A stretch of 42,432 nucleotides of DNA from Bacillota bacterium (GCA_023411215.1 JAEYOY010000085.1:1-42432); one strand, 5' to 3'. Shown: positions 16,486-25,340, counted from the first letter of the stretch. The notes: generated from the sequence alone by a model not told the origin. A program made the numbers and translations.

Positions 16486-17799
16486 ATGGGAAAAGCAAAT
16501 TTACGGCCAGCATTTTATGATGAACTTACCGGTATACCTAATTTAAATTTATTAAGGGATGTTTTAACCGATTATATTGTTCAAAGATCTTGCAACCAAT
16601 TTGCAGGGATAGATAGATTTGCTCTGGTTTATTTAGATATTAACAACTTTACTTATCTAAATGAAACATACGGTTTCAAGGTGTGTGACAATATAATCAA
16701 GTGTGTAGAGGAATACCTAGCTGCCAAGATCCGAAATCCTAATTATGTAACCAGGGTAGCCAGTGATAAGTTCGCGATTTTATGTACTGATATTGAGATG
16801 AATCAACAGATCTATGATGTGATTGAGGATGTTATTAATAACGGTTGTAATATCTACATATCGAATTATGCTTTTTATATAACGATGAGCGCCGGTATTG
16901 CCTTGTTCCCAGAACATGGGAAAGATATCGATACCCTGATTAGGAAAGCGGAGACCGCCGGTTATCTTGCGAAAAAGTCAGGTAAGGATATTAATATATA
17001 CAGCGATGAACTCCAGAAGGACATGGTTGAACAGGTACAGATGATCAATAAACTTCAAAATGGTATTGATAAGGAAGAGTTTAGACTGTATTATCAACCG
17101 GAATATAATCTTGTAACCAATGAGATTATCGGAGTAGAAGCATTGGTACGTTGGCCGCATCCTGAGAATGGTTTTATATCTCCTGAGATTTTTATACCGA
17201 TTGCTGAAAAATCAAAACAAATTTATAGTTTGGAACGATGGATTATTAATGAAGCCTTGCACCAGAAGCAACAATGGGAGTTAAGTGGATTGGGTAACAT
17301 GGAATTATCCATTAACTTATCCAGTAAAACCTTAGAGTCTGAGAGCAATTTTCAGAAGATTGAAGAGATTATCTCTTCACATCCTGTGGATCTCACTAAG
17401 ATAATATTTGAGATTACTGAGACGATCATCCTCACACAGGTTGATTTAGTGATTGAACGGTTGAACAGGCTCAGAGCTTATGGAATTAAAATTGCATTGG
17501 ATGATTTTGGTACAGGCTACTCATCATTAACACATATTAAGAAGTTACCGATTGATATTATTAAAATCGATAAAAGCTTTATACAGTCAATACCACATGG
17601 GAATGAGGAGACTGTTATTACACATAACATCTTATCCATGGCTCATGAATTAAATTATAGAGTGGTAGCAGAAGGAATCGAGACACAGGAACAATTAGAT
17701 TATCTTAAGATCTCATCCTGTGAGCGAGGACAAGGATTTCTGTTATGCAAGCCCTTACCCAGTGAAAAGCTGAAGGAAGTATTAATTCCCCTAAGCTAA
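16486..17799 (+). CDS. GGDEF-EAL protein, probable c-di-GMP phosphodiesterase
   Basis: A 437-residue soluble protein with no sensor domain or membrane segment. Residues 8 to about 170 are a GGDEF domain whose active-site loop reads ASDKF (about 92-96) instead of GGDEF, so cyclase activity is not expected; it may bind GTP or c-di-GMP as a regulatory domain. Residues 190-437 are an EAL domain with E218-A-L-V-R, the INLSS, EITET, DDFGTGYSS (339 on), KIDKSF and EGIET motifs all kept, which predicts an active phosphodiesterase. It sits between the peptide-regulator module (divergent) and aroC. Output would be lower c-di-GMP, favouring motility. Confidence 0.9.
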   Translation: MGKANLRPAFYDELTGIPNLNLLRDVLTDYIVQRSCNQFAGIDRFALVYLDINNFTYLNETYGFKVCDNIIKCVEEYLAAKIRNPNYVTRVASDKFAILCTDIEMNQQIYDVIEDVINNGCNIYISNYAFYITMSAGIALFPEHGKDIDTLIRKAETAGYLAKKSGKDINIYSDELQKDMVEQVQMINKLQNGIDKEEFRLYYQPEYNLVTNEIIGVEALVRWPHPENGFISPEIFIPIAEKSKQIYSLERWIINEALHQKQQWELSGLGNMELSINLSSKTLESESNFQKIEEIISSHPVDLTKIIFEITETIILTQVDLVIERLNRLRAYGIKIALDDFGTGYSSLTHIKKLPIDIIKIDKSFIQSIPHGNEETVITHNILSMAHELNYRVVAEGIETQEQLDYLKISSCERGQGFLLCKPLPSEKLKEVLIPLS

Positions 17800-17884
17800 G
17801 CTAGGGAATTCGGATTTGAAAATACATATGCAAATTACTTACACAAATGCTGTATATAATATGGCTACAGGTGTACGGGGAATA

Positions 17885-17921
17885 GAAAAAGAATGATAAC
17901 ATTGTTATCATTCTTTTTCTT
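17885..17921 (+). terminator. terminator of the GGDEF-EAL gene
   Basis: A perfect 16-bp stem, GAAAAAGAATGATAAC (17885-17900) with its complement at 17904-17919, 3-nt loop, T-rich right arm. Confidence 0.85.
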
Positions 17922-17979
17922 CGCTTTACTTTATTATCAATTAGAGTATAATTACGTAGACATAATATGTAGAAGTGTT

Positions 17980-18198
17980 CTATTTCCTGGTTAATCCGAT
18001 CGACTCTGTCTGATCATCTATGTGTAGTGTTGCTGTTATTGTCTCTGCCTCATAGGCAGTCAAACCATTGCTCGTGGTAATTGTGAAAGCCCTGTGGTCA
18101 GGCCCATCTTCATCGTAATTTTCACACAAAGAACTACCTGCCAGACCGGTATCATATCCATATTCTTTTTGCATAAATAGTATTCTATTCTCGAGCAT
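17980..18198 (-). CDS. small hypothetical protein, possible remnant
   Basis: A 72-residue frame between a terminator and the aroC promoter. No ribosome site precedes the ATG. The stretch ENYDEDGPDHRAFTITTSNG followed by TAYEAETITATLHI weakly recalls a double-stranded-RNA-binding domain (GPDH..F, then an alanine helix), as at the C-terminus of RNase III, but the lysines of that helix are missing. I do not recognise it with confidence; it may be a decayed fragment. Confidence 0.3.
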   Translation of the reverse strand: MLENRILFMQKEYGYDTGLAGSSLCENYDEDGPDHRAFTITTSNGLTAYEAETITATLHIDDQTESIGLTRK

Positions 18199-18234
18199 AT
18201 AAAAAGGAATGCTTTCTGATTAATTATAAAGTGT

Positions 18235-18263
18235 TTGATATTATGCTAAGGTTTCGATATACT
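18235..18263 (+). promoter_or_regulatory. aroC promoter
   Basis: TTGATA (18235-18240), 17-nt spacer, TATACT (18258-18263), 60 nt before the start codon. Confidence 0.7.
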
Positions 18264-18322
18264 AGGGATAAGTTAATAGCTACTTATAACATTTCAATAA
18301 TAAGAAGTAATAGGAGTCACTT

Positions 18323-19426
18323 ATGTCAGGATCAGTTTATGGAAAAAGTTTTGTTATATCAACTTGGGGAGAATCCCATGGTGAGGGAATTGGAGTTGTT
18401 GTGGATGGATGTCCGGCAGGTCTATCCATGAATGAAGCGATAATACAAGCGTACTTAGATCGGAGAAAACCTGGGCAGACTGATTATTCTACGCCTCGGA
18501 AGGAAAATGACCGGCTACGAATTCTTTCAGGGATATTTGAGGGGCGTACCACAGGAACACCGATATCTCTAGTGGTTTACAATGAGAACCAACGCTCTTA
18601 TGATTACTCGGATATTGCCGGTTACTATCGTCCTGGACATGCGGATTATACGTATGATATGAAGTATGGTTTTCGGGATTATCGCGGCGGGGGTCGCTCT
18701 TCAGGTCGTGAGACCACAGGAAGAGTGGCTGCAGGCGCGATTGCAGCTGAGATCTTGAAGGAGCTTGGTATTTCGGTATTTGCCTACACTAAGTCCATTG
18801 GACCTGTTTCCGTAGACTATCAAAAATGTCGTAAGGAATACAGGATGGATAGCCCTTTGAATATGCCGGATCCGGAAGCGTCTGTGAAAGCAGAAGCCTA
18901 TATCAGGGAGCAGATGGAGGATCATAATTCTGTTGGTGGCGTAATAGAGTGTATCGTATCTGGTCTTCCCGCAGGGATTGGGCAGCCGGTTTTTGATAAG
19001 CTGGATGCTACCCTTGCCAAAGCGATTATGTCCATCGGAGCGATCAAAGGTGTAGAGATCGGTGACGGATTTGAGGTGGCGACAAGAACTGGCGCAGAGA
19101 ACAATGATTCTTTTTGCTATGACGACGGTGGAAATCTGGGCAAACTAAGCAATCATGCCGGAGGTATTCTTGGAGGAATTAGTGACGGGACGGAGATAGT
19201 CCTTCGAGCTGCTGTGAAACCCACGGCTTCGATAGCCAGATCGCAGCGCACTGTGAATAAGAGCAAAGAGAACATTGAAGTCGAAATTCAAGGAAGACAT
19301 GATCCCATCATCGTACCAAGAGCAGTTGTCGTAGTGGAGGGGATGGTTGCGATTACCCTAGTGGATTATCTATTTCAGGGGATGACTTCAAGAATGGATA
19401 GGATTAAAGAATTCTATAAACAGTAA
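18323..19426 (+). CDS. aroC: chorismate synthase
   Basis: Converts 5-enolpyruvylshikimate-3-phosphate to chorismate with reduced FMN, the last step of the shikimate pathway, in the cytoplasm. At 367 residues it has the usual length. Signatures: the start SGSVYGKSFVISTWGESHG, the arginine-rich GHADYTYDMKYGFRDYRGGG with RSSGRETTGRVAAGAIA, and the C-terminal RHDPIIVPRAVVVVEGM. The ribosome site TAGGAG precedes ATG 18323. It stands alone with its own promoter and terminator rather than in an aro operon, as is common for this gene in clostridia. Confidence 0.97.
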   Translation: MSGSVYGKSFVISTWGESHGEGIGVVVDGCPAGLSMNEAIIQAYLDRRKPGQTDYSTPRKENDRLRILSGIFEGRTTGTPISLVVYNENQRSYDYSDIAGYYRPGHADYTYDMKYGFRDYRGGGRSSGRETTGRVAAGAIAAEILKELGISVFAYTKSIGPVSVDYQKCRKEYRMDSPLNMPDPEASVKAEAYIREQMEDHNSVGGVIECIVSGLPAGIGQPVFDKLDATLAKAIMSIGAIKGVEIGDGFEVATRTGAENNDSFCYDDGGNLGKLSNHAGGILGGISDGTEIVLRAAVKPTASIARSQRTVNKSKENIEVEIQGRHDPIIVPRAVVVVEGMVAITLVDYLFQGMTSRMDRIKEFYKQ

Positions 19427-19461
19427 TACGGAAGACGCAAATCAATACTATAATAAAGTTA

Positions 19462-19531
19462 AAAAATGAAGTAATATTAATGGAAAAGAGTACTAATTAG
19501 ATACTCCCTCCTATCATATTACTTCATTTTT
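19462..19531. terminator. bidirectional terminator between aroC and the GNAT gene
   Basis: AAAAATGAAGTAATAT (19462-19477) pairs perfectly with 19516-19531; a second inner stem joins GAGTA with TACTC. A tract on one side and T tract on the other serve both strands. Confidence 0.8.
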
Positions 19532-19535
19532 ATGC

Positions 19536-20006
19536 TTATAGTTCTTCTTTCGATTTCATCATCAAACATTCTGTGATTCCTTGTCTGTATAAATCAGGGA
19601 TAACTCCGATTGCGGTATATCCTATACTTTCATATAATCGTTTGGCTTCCGGATTAAAATCAGCAACCAATAAAAATAGTTTTGAGTTATTGCTATAATA
19701 AACATCTTCAACATACTGCAATAATATTTTTCCTATACCCTGACCACGATATTCGCTTTTAACTGCAATAATATGGATATAAGGAAAGGAGTGAAATATC
19801 CCGTTGGCGATAACCCATATAAAGCCTATACAATTGCTATCATCATCTAGCGCCACATATATTTCATTATTCGCAAATCCTTTTTCTAGGGAGCTTCCGG
19901 CACTTCCGGCTTGAGAAAAATATCTTCTTCCTAACTCAGAGTTGACGAGTGCTTCTTCGCAATCCTTCAAATGTCTAATATTTCCTTTGTCTATTGTGAT
20001 CTCCAT
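19536..20006 (-). CDS. GNAT family N-acetyltransferase
   Basis: A 156-residue acetyltransferase. The acetyl-CoA-binding motif A is EYRGQGIGKILLQYVED, and the C-terminal part AKRLYESIGYTAIGVIPDLY is the usual beta6-alpha4 region. GGGGGT precedes the ATG. A promoter candidate upstream on the reverse strand is TTGGTT (20078-20083), 18 nt, TATAAT (20054-20059). The substrate (small molecule or protein N-terminus) cannot be told. Confidence 0.82.
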   Translation of the reverse strand: MEITIDKGNIRHLKDCEEALVNSELGRRYFSQAGSAGSSLEKGFANNEIYVALDDDSNCIGFIWVIANGIFHSFPYIHIIAVKSEYRGQGIGKILLQYVEDVYYSNNSKLFLLVADFNPEAKRLYESIGYTAIGVIPDLYRQGITECLMMKSKEEL

Positions 20007-20083
20007 AATCTCTTACCCCCACAAAAAAATTCTGTAATTACTATTTAAGAAGCATTATACATGCTTAATATTATAACAACCAA

Positions 20084-20508
20084 TCTGTTAAAAAACAACA
20101 TTTCAAACCGTTTTTTGAGGCATAGACAGCAATGATTCAGGTGGAATGAGTAAGATAGATAAAGATATGCTAAAATAATTTATAATAATGTAAAAACAAA
20201 TTTATTGAGGAACATATTCTAATGTCGAAAGCTTAATATGGTTTGGGAATACAATCAAAAAGATATTGAAATACATTGTAAAATCATTTATAATTTAGTG
20301 AAAACTAAAATAATAAAGAGATAGATAAAAAACAAGAACAGTAAAAGATGAAAAACAACTAAAATATAACGAACCTTGGATTACTCAAAGAGCAGATTTT
20401 GGAGATGGAAGATTTGGCTGGAATTTAGTGATGATCTTTAGCACAGTTGGTGACAATAACCAGTATGTATGGGGGATTCATTATTAATAATGAGAAGGGA
20501 TGAGAGAT
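20084..20508 (+). promoter_or_regulatory. arabinofuranosidase promoter region with an unexplained frame
   Basis: A strong sigma-A promoter: TTGAAA (20266-20271), 17-nt spacer, TATAAT (20289-20294). A similar AATTTATAAT box lies near 20180. Between promoter and gene, a start-less frame at 20329-20487 codes a protein-like tail (NEPWITQRADFGDGRFGW, later NNQYVWGIHY) with no family I recognise; it may be a gene remnant transcribed as leader. Confidence 0.5.
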
Positions 20509-22005
20509 ATGGCAAAGCTAGTAATCAATGAGCGCAACAGAAAAGATAAAATTAATGCGGAGATATATGGTCATTTTGCAGAGCATCTTGGCAGATGTAT
20601 CTATGAGGGCTTATATGTAGGAGAGAATTCAGAAATCGAGAATACAAATGGGATGAGGACAGATGTAGTAGAGGCACTAAAAGAGATCAAAGTGCCCGTA
20701 CTTCGTTGGCCGGGAGGATGCTTTGCAGATGAATATCATTGGAAGGATGGCATTGGTCCGAAGGAGAAGCGCAAGAAAATGATCAACACCCACTGGGGTG
20801 GTGTCGTAGAAGACAATAGCTTCGGAACCCATGAATTTATGGAATTATGCCGTCAATTGGGATGCAAAACCTATATAAACGGTAATCTTGGTAGCGGTAC
20901 CGTACAGGAGATGTCTGAGTGGGTGGAATATATGACCTTCGAAGGAGTGTCTCCTATGGCGGATCTTCGAAAAGAGAACGGCCATGATAAGGCCTGGAGA
21001 GTAGACTATTTTGGCGTAGGCAACGAGAACTGGGGCTGTGGCGGAAATATGACTCCCGAGCATTATGCCAATGAATTCAGAAGATACCAGACCTATGTCA
21101 GAAATTATGATGCGAAGGTAGCGAAGATATGCTGCGGTGCCAATGTAGACGATTATCATTGGACCGAGGGTGTATTGAAGACAACTTATGACCATACGCC
21201 AAAACACCGTCATGGCTTTATGGATGGTCTCTCCCTGCATTATTATGTTCTTCCGGGGAGTACTTGGGAATCCAAGGGAAGCGCGACGGATTTCGATGAA
21301 GCGGTATGGTATAAGACTTTGAAGAAGGCTCTTTATATGGAAACATTGATTAAAGGGCATAGTGCTATCATGGATCAGTATGACCCGGACAAGAAGATTG
21401 GTATGATCGTAGATGAATGGGGATGTTGGTATGATGTTGAGCCAGGTACGAATCCGGGCTTCTTATATCAGCAAAATACCATGAGAGACGCCCTGGTAGC
21501 CGGTATTACTCTGAATATCTTTAATAAGCATTGTGACAGGGTGAAGATGGCTAACCTGGCTCAAATGATTAATGTGCTTCAGTCTGTTATTCTGACTGAG
21601 GGTGAGAAGATGGTGAAGACGCCGACTTATCATGTATTCCATATGTATAAGGAGCACCAGAATGCTTACCTGTTGGAAAGCCATATTGATACCAACGTAA
21701 TTGGTATCGGTGAAGATGTGGTACCCAACTTGTATGAATCAGTCTCGGTTGATGATCATGGGATAATTAATATAACCCTGAACAACTTGTCCATCAGTAA
21801 TGCGGAAGAAGTGGAAGTAGTCCTGACAGAGAAGGTGATAAAAGAAGTAAATGCTAGTATCCTTTCCGGTCACATGAGAGATTATAATACCTTCGAGGAT
21901 ACAGAAAATGTTGCAGAGAAACCTTTTACCGATTTTAAAGTACACAAAAAAGGAATTACATTTATTATACCTGCATGCAGTGTGCTTAATATCAAAATAA
22001 GCTAA
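20509..22005 (+). CDS. abfA: GH51 alpha-L-arabinofuranosidase, intracellular
   Basis: Releases terminal L-arabinose from arabino-oligosaccharides with retention of configuration. The 498-residue protein has no signal peptide, so it acts on imported oligosaccharides in the cytoplasm. GH51 features: the start INAEIYGHFAEHLGRCIYEG, PVLRWPGGCFADEYHW, the acid/base Glu173 in GVGNENWG, the nucleophile Glu303 in IVDEWG, and the C-terminal beta domain ending FIIPACSVLNIKIS. Start: ATG 20509 lies 10 nt after AAGGG; ATG 20500 is too close. The stop overlaps the next start (TAATG). An ArsR-type regulator lies downstream, convergent, and a GH51 C-terminal remnant sits behind that, so the locus once held a second copy. 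Confidence 0.93.
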   Translation: MAKLVINERNRKDKINAEIYGHFAEHLGRCIYEGLYVGENSEIENTNGMRTDVVEALKEIKVPVLRWPGGCFADEYHWKDGIGPKEKRKKMINTHWGGVVEDNSFGTHEFMELCRQLGCKTYINGNLGSGTVQEMSEWVEYMTFEGVSPMADLRKENGHDKAWRVDYFGVGNENWGCGGNMTPEHYANEFRRYQTYVRNYDAKVAKICCGANVDDYHWTEGVLKTTYDHTPKHRHGFMDGLSLHYYVLPGSTWESKGSATDFDEAVWYKTLKKALYMETLIKGHSAIMDQYDPDKKIGMIVDEWGCWYDVEPGTNPGFLYQQNTMRDALVAGITLNIFNKHCDRVKMANLAQMINVLQSVILTEGEKMVKTPTYHVFHMYKEHQNAYLLESHIDTNVIGIGEDVVPNLYESVSVDDHGIINITLNNLSISNAEEVEVVLTEKVIKEVNASILSGHMRDYNTFEDTENVAEKPFTDFKVHKKGITFIIPACSVLNIKIS

Positions 22006-22253
22006 TGGAAACCAGGGTATGTAAGAAGTGCCTGATTCGTGATATGGAAGAATATGAAGAGTATAAGAATATGTTTGAATACATTCGTAATCTGCCGGAG
22101 GAGATTAAGGCGACACAGGAATTATATGAGTACAGAATGAAGCTCTGCAAGGAGTGCGACATGCTGCTAAGCGGTATGTGCAGAAAGTGCGGATGCTTTG
22201 TCGAAATGCGGGCAGCAGTTACGAAAAACTACTGCCCAGGTAAGAAGTGGTAA
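22005..22253 (+). CDS. small Cys-rich protein (DUF6171-like)
   Basis: An 82-residue cytoplasmic protein with two paired-cysteine clusters: CKKC near the N-terminus, and CKEC followed by CRKCGCF and a final C in the second half. This pattern suggests one or two zinc sites. The form LCKECDMLLSGMCRKCGC agrees with the DUF6171 family as I remember it; no function is known. It starts in the stop codon of the arabinofuranosidase gene (TAATG) without its own clear ribosome site, so it is translationally coupled. Confidence 0.75.
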   Translation: METRVCKKCLIRDMEEYEEYKNMFEYIRNLPEEIKATQELYEYRMKLCKECDMLLSGMCRKCGCFVEMRAAVTKNYCPGKKW

Positions 22254-22259
22254 CATTTT

Positions 22260-22472
22260 GGGGCTGTTGCTGAGTTGATATATCCAAAGAAGAAGGAAAG
22301 CAATACACTTCCCTCACACACAGGTTGACGGACATCTTACTGTTTTGCAAGCCATTATCAAACATTTGTTTGCTATTGTCTTACAAAATCAGCAATCTGT
22401 CCGTCAAACAGTGCATTATGGGAAGTATATTACCTTCCTTCTTCTTTTATTATATGAAAATGCAGTAGCCCC
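22260..22472. repeat. 213-nt long-hairpin element, MITE-like
   Basis: The whole segment folds back on itself. Matching arms from the outside in: GGGGCT with AGCCCC; AAGAAGAAGGAA (22287-22298) with its complement (22435-22446); ACTTCCC with GGGAAGT; TTGACGGACA (22325-22334) with TGTCCGTCAA (22398-22407); and a CAAACA/TGTTTG tip. No coding capacity. The ends GGGGCTGTTGC and GCAGTAGCCCC recall insertion-sequence termini. It lies between two convergent genes, where it may also end both transcripts. Confidence 0.7.
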
Positions 22473-22497
22473 TTGGTTATGTTGACCGCTTTTTTAT

Positions 22498-23433
22498 TTA
22501 TTCGGTCGTTGTTGGTTGGTTAATCGGGCTGTAGTTAATTCTTACGTTGATATCCTGGTTGTAATTCCCGAAGGATTTACCGAAGATTGTTAGCCCACCG
22601 ACATGCTTCGCTGTGTCCGGTACCTCCATCTTAAATCGAATCGTACTGCGATAATCAAAATTAAAATCGCGAATTGTAACATCCGAAATCCTAAGACCGT
22701 CGATAAAGGTACCCTTCTTATTGATTACCAGTAGCTTCAAAAGTCCATATTGATTCCAATTAGGAAACCACCAATCAGGAGTAAAAATACCCTTAATATC
22801 TCCGAAATCACCGGGACTGGTCCAGGTTCCGATGCAAACATCATTCAGGTAGAAGTAGATGTCGGAGGGCCAGATATTATTACTGCCGGGTGCCTCTGAG
22901 CTTAGCTCAGCGGAGATGGTAATCTGTTCGATCTTCTGGGAGGTGGGAATAAAATTAGGGATAATATATTCAATATAGCCTTTTGTAAACCATACAATGT
23001 CTGCCTGATAGCGATCGGGATGGGTAAAATATCTGGCATCATCCACCTGGCCGATCAGAGCGGTGGAGGAGGCAAGTCCACAAGTAGGGTAGATACTATA
23101 ATTGGAATAGTGACCAACCTTAATATCGGTCTGATAAACATTTTCGTTAACCTCTTGGGAATCCATATCAATCAGAATTTTATCCAGACGAACCGTACAT
23201 TTCTTCTGATTACCATGGCCGGTTGACTCGTTGGAGATGGAGACAATACCGCAATCCTCTAATTTCTTAATATGGCTGGTCAAGGCACCGTTGGTAATAT
23301 TGAGACTGCTTGCCAGCTCATTCATATTCATACTTTTATTTGCCAAAAGCAATTTAATAATTTCTATACGGATATCGGAGCCCAATGCTTTAAAAAGCTC
23401 CAATCCCTCATCTAATGATTTTATATGGAACAT
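22498..23433 (-). CDS. ArsR-type HTH regulator with C-terminal ligand-type domain
   Basis: A 311-residue protein. Residues 8 to about 80 are an ArsR-like winged helix (LFKALGSDIRIEIIKLLLAN, then LASSLNITNGALTSHIKKLE). The other 230 residues, rich in W, Y, N and P, form a beta-type domain (DIYFYLNDVCIGTWTSPGDF, WWFPNWNQYGLL). This is the layout of Lachnospiraceae ArsR-type regulators found beside glycoside hydrolase genes. Ribosome site GGGAGG before ATG. Close position to the arabinofuranosidase suggests it senses an arabinose-containing sugar and controls that operon (inference). Confidence 0.8.
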   Translation of the reverse strand: MFHIKSLDEGLELFKALGSDIRIEIIKLLLANKSMNMNELASSLNITNGALTSHIKKLEDCGIVSISNESTGHGNQKKCTVRLDKILIDMDSQEVNENVYQTDIKVGHYSNYSIYPTCGLASSTALIGQVDDARYFTHPDRYQADIVWFTKGYIEYIIPNFIPTSQKIEQITISAELSSEAPGSNNIWPSDIYFYLNDVCIGTWTSPGDFGDIKGIFTPDWWFPNWNQYGLLKLLVINKKGTFIDGLRISDVTIRDFNFDYRSTIRFKMEVPDTAKHVGGLTIFGKSFGNYNQDINVRINYSPINQPTTTE

Positions 23434-23499
23434 CGATATCCTCCCGGCGCTTTAGACTATATTGTGTAAAAAGGAAAATGATTTAGTGTTTCTTAAATT

Positions 23500-23528
23500 A
23501 TTATATACATACTTTAAAGGTAAGTCAA
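23500..23528 (-). promoter_or_regulatory. promoter of the ArsR-type regulator
   Basis: On the reverse strand TTGACT (23523-23528), 17-nt spacer, TATAAT (23500-23505): near-consensus sigma-A. Confidence 0.8.
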
Positions 23529-23652
23529 TCATTGTAAAATGGGGGGCAAGAACAGATTATCATAGATAATTACTGCTTTAAATAAAACTAAAATAATTTT
23601 AATACAGAATCTTTGATAGTGATTACGTAAAGCTTCAGAGGGCTATAGATAA

Positions 23653-23808
23653 AAGAGTTATTCTGAAAATAGGAAAGCAACCAATTCCTTAACAGGAGAG
23701 AATGTATTCCCGGTAGCAACAAAGGAATATCAATTAAGGGATGGTATTCTGACCGCTAATCTAAAGAGCTGCTCATGGAATGTAATTCGACTTGGAATAA
23801 TTCAATAA
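23653..23808 (+). pseudogene. C-terminal remnant of a GH51-type arabinofuranosidase
   Basis: A frame without a start codon, open from an upstream stop, encodes a 51-residue tail that includes TGENVFPVATKEYQLRDG and ILTANLKSCSWNVIRL before the stop at 23806. The pattern 'V.PV...Y.L.DG.L...L...SWNVIRL' is the end of the C-terminal beta domain of GH51 enzymes. The catalytic part is absent. It suggests deletion of a second arabinofuranosidase gene; a hairpin terminator follows 20 nt later, as for an intact gene. Confidence 0.5.
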
Positions 23809-23827
23809 CTCCCATTTTGCTATAGGT

Positions 23828-23887
23828 AAAAAGATCACTCTGTATCCGGAGATTGTGGTATATCTCCGGATACAGAGTGATCTTTTT
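23828..23887. terminator. perfect 26-bp-stem hairpin terminator
   Basis: Arms 23828-23853 and 23862-23887 are perfectly complementary with an 8-nt loop, flanked by an A tract and TTTTT. It would end the remnant gene (+) and, with its A tract, the reverse-strand gene that follows. Confidence 0.8.
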
Positions 23888-23972
23888 ATTTGTGAGTATG
23901 TAAAGTGAACAAACCTGTTTATTCACTTTAGTAAGCTCGCAAAGCATTCTTTTTATCGATTATGGATAAGGT

Positions 23973-24398
23973 TCATTCTTTTAAATATATTATTGCTCCA
24001 ATTAGAAATACAATAAGGCCGGCTACTTTCCTTACACTTATTTCTACATTGTTCGCGAGTGCGTCTACAATCAGTCCACTCAGCAGCTGACCGGAAAGAA
24101 CCAGTATGATAGTATTCGATATACCGAGCTGTGGTATGGCACTTGATGATAAATAGATGATCGAAGCACCAAATAAACCACCAATCAGCCATAGAGGTTT
24201 GATTGTCGTGATCTTGGTATAATAAACTAACTTACCGCTAATTAGATTCAAAAACAGAAAAAAGGTCATACCTACCATTAGACTATGTAAGGTAGCTATT
24301 CCCGGAGTTATATATTTACCAAGTTGTGAGTTGATACTTGATTCTATCGTGGTGAAGATACCTGCTAAGATAGCAAGTAAGATATAGAACGGATTCAT
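23973..24398 (-). CDS. DMT-superfamily membrane protein, YdcZ/DUF606-like
   Basis: A 141-residue membrane protein with four to five hydrophobic helices (NPFYILLAILAGIFTTIESS, GIATLHSLMVGMTFFLFLNL, PLWLIGGLFGASIIYLSSSA, VAGLIVFLIGAIIYL). The conserved 'N..LG' after helix 1 and 'P.LG' after helix 3 (IPQLGISNTI) fit the YdcZ family, half-size members of the drug/metabolite transporter group that dimerise. Start: ATG 24398 has GGAG at 6-nt spacing; ATG 24419 has no ribosome site. Substrate unknown. Confidence 0.75.
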   Translation of the reverse strand: MNPFYILLAILAGIFTTIESSINSQLGKYITPGIATLHSLMVGMTFFLFLNLISGKLVYYTKITTIKPLWLIGGLFGASIIYLSSSAIPQLGISNTIILVLSGQLLSGLIVDALANNVEISVRKVAGLIVFLIGAIIYLKE

Positions 24399-24593
24399 AT
24401 TTTTCTCCAAGGTTGTCATTATTTATTAATATGAAATGAGTAATAAATATATACAGACAAGTTGGAGAATGTTTCTACACTGTTACTGGGAGGATATCAT
24501 CATTAAATATTTCTTTGATGTTTCCTTTGGAAGGATTACCGGTAAGAAATCCGCTACTTAATATACTTGTTAATCATTGCAATATTCTCAGTA

Positions 24594-25340
24594 TTATTTT
24601 AGAAAGAATTTACATATAAGCTCAACATACATCTCAGGATACAATAAACTAATCTCGCCGTGTCCCATATTCGGTAATATGTTCAACTCACTTCCTACAA
24701 TAACATCATTCAACCTCTTGGCGGATTTTCTCATAATACCGATTTCTTTACCACCTACCATTATAATAACCTTTGCTTTGGTATTAGATATACTGTGTTT
24801 TAATTCGTATGTACCGTTACTTAAAGTGATATTGATCAAGGACTGCTTGGTCATTTTTATACTTTCATTGTAATATTGCTCAAACATGCTTTCCGGTACG
24901 AACAAGGTCTTGGCCTGTAATTTGGAGAACCATCGTATCTTAATCAAGCCATAGAAGAGTTTATATGCCGGTATTGTCATTAATGCAGCGCCCTTTATCG
25001 AATAGACAAGTGCACTTTCAATTATCGCATATTCTGCGATGTCTTCTCTCAATGAGAGTACCTCAGTAACAATTTGAGCTCCGATGGATAATCCCCCAAT
25101 GGCATAAACCTTTCCTTTATATTGAGTATCTATGTATTTAATCAATTTTTCAGCAGAATCCTTGATGCTGATAAATGTTTCATGAGCATCTTCTCCATGA
25201 CCATCTATGATTGGGGTAACGACATGATAGTTTTCTTTGAGCAGCTTTATAATAGGTTCCAGCGACCACCAAGAAAGCCCACCGCCATGTAATAATAGGA
25301 TAGTTGGAAGGGAATGGTTTTCGGTTTCTTTTAATAACAT
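24594..25340 (-). CDS. alpha/beta hydrolase
   Basis: A cytoplasmic hydrolase of 248 residues. Visible parts: the oxyanion-hole segment LLLHGGGLSWW, the nucleophile elbow GLSIGAQ, and the C-terminal histidine in MGHGEIS. The acid residue is probably in the VIIMVGGKE region. Start: ATG 25340 follows AAAGGA at 8 nt, while ATG 25358 has no ribosome site. It lies 52 nt downstream of a methyltransferase on the same strand and may form a two-gene unit with it. Substrate not predictable. Confidence 0.78.
   Translation of the reverse strand: MLLKETENHSLPTILLLHGGGLSWWSLEPIIKLLKENYHVVTPIIDGHGEDAHETFISIKDSAEKLIKYIDTQYKGKVYAIGGLSIGAQIVTEVLSLREDIAEYAIIESALVYSIKGAALMTIPAYKLFYGLIKIRWFSKLQAKTLFVPESMFEQYYNESIKMTKQSLINITLSNGTYELKHSISNTKAKVIIMVGGKEIGIMRKSAKRLNDVIVGSELNILPNMGHGEISLLYPEMYVELICKFFLK

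Noticed and set aside
17828..17896. 22-codon frame MQITYTNAVYNMATGVRG before the terminator at 17885
   Set aside because: Its start resembles an FlgM-like N-terminus, but it ends inside the terminator stem and lacks a ribosome site.
20845..21360. 171-codon reverse-strand frame inside the arabinofuranosidase gene
   Set aside because: Shadow of a gene with clear GH51 catalytic motifs on the + strand; no ribosome site or family match.
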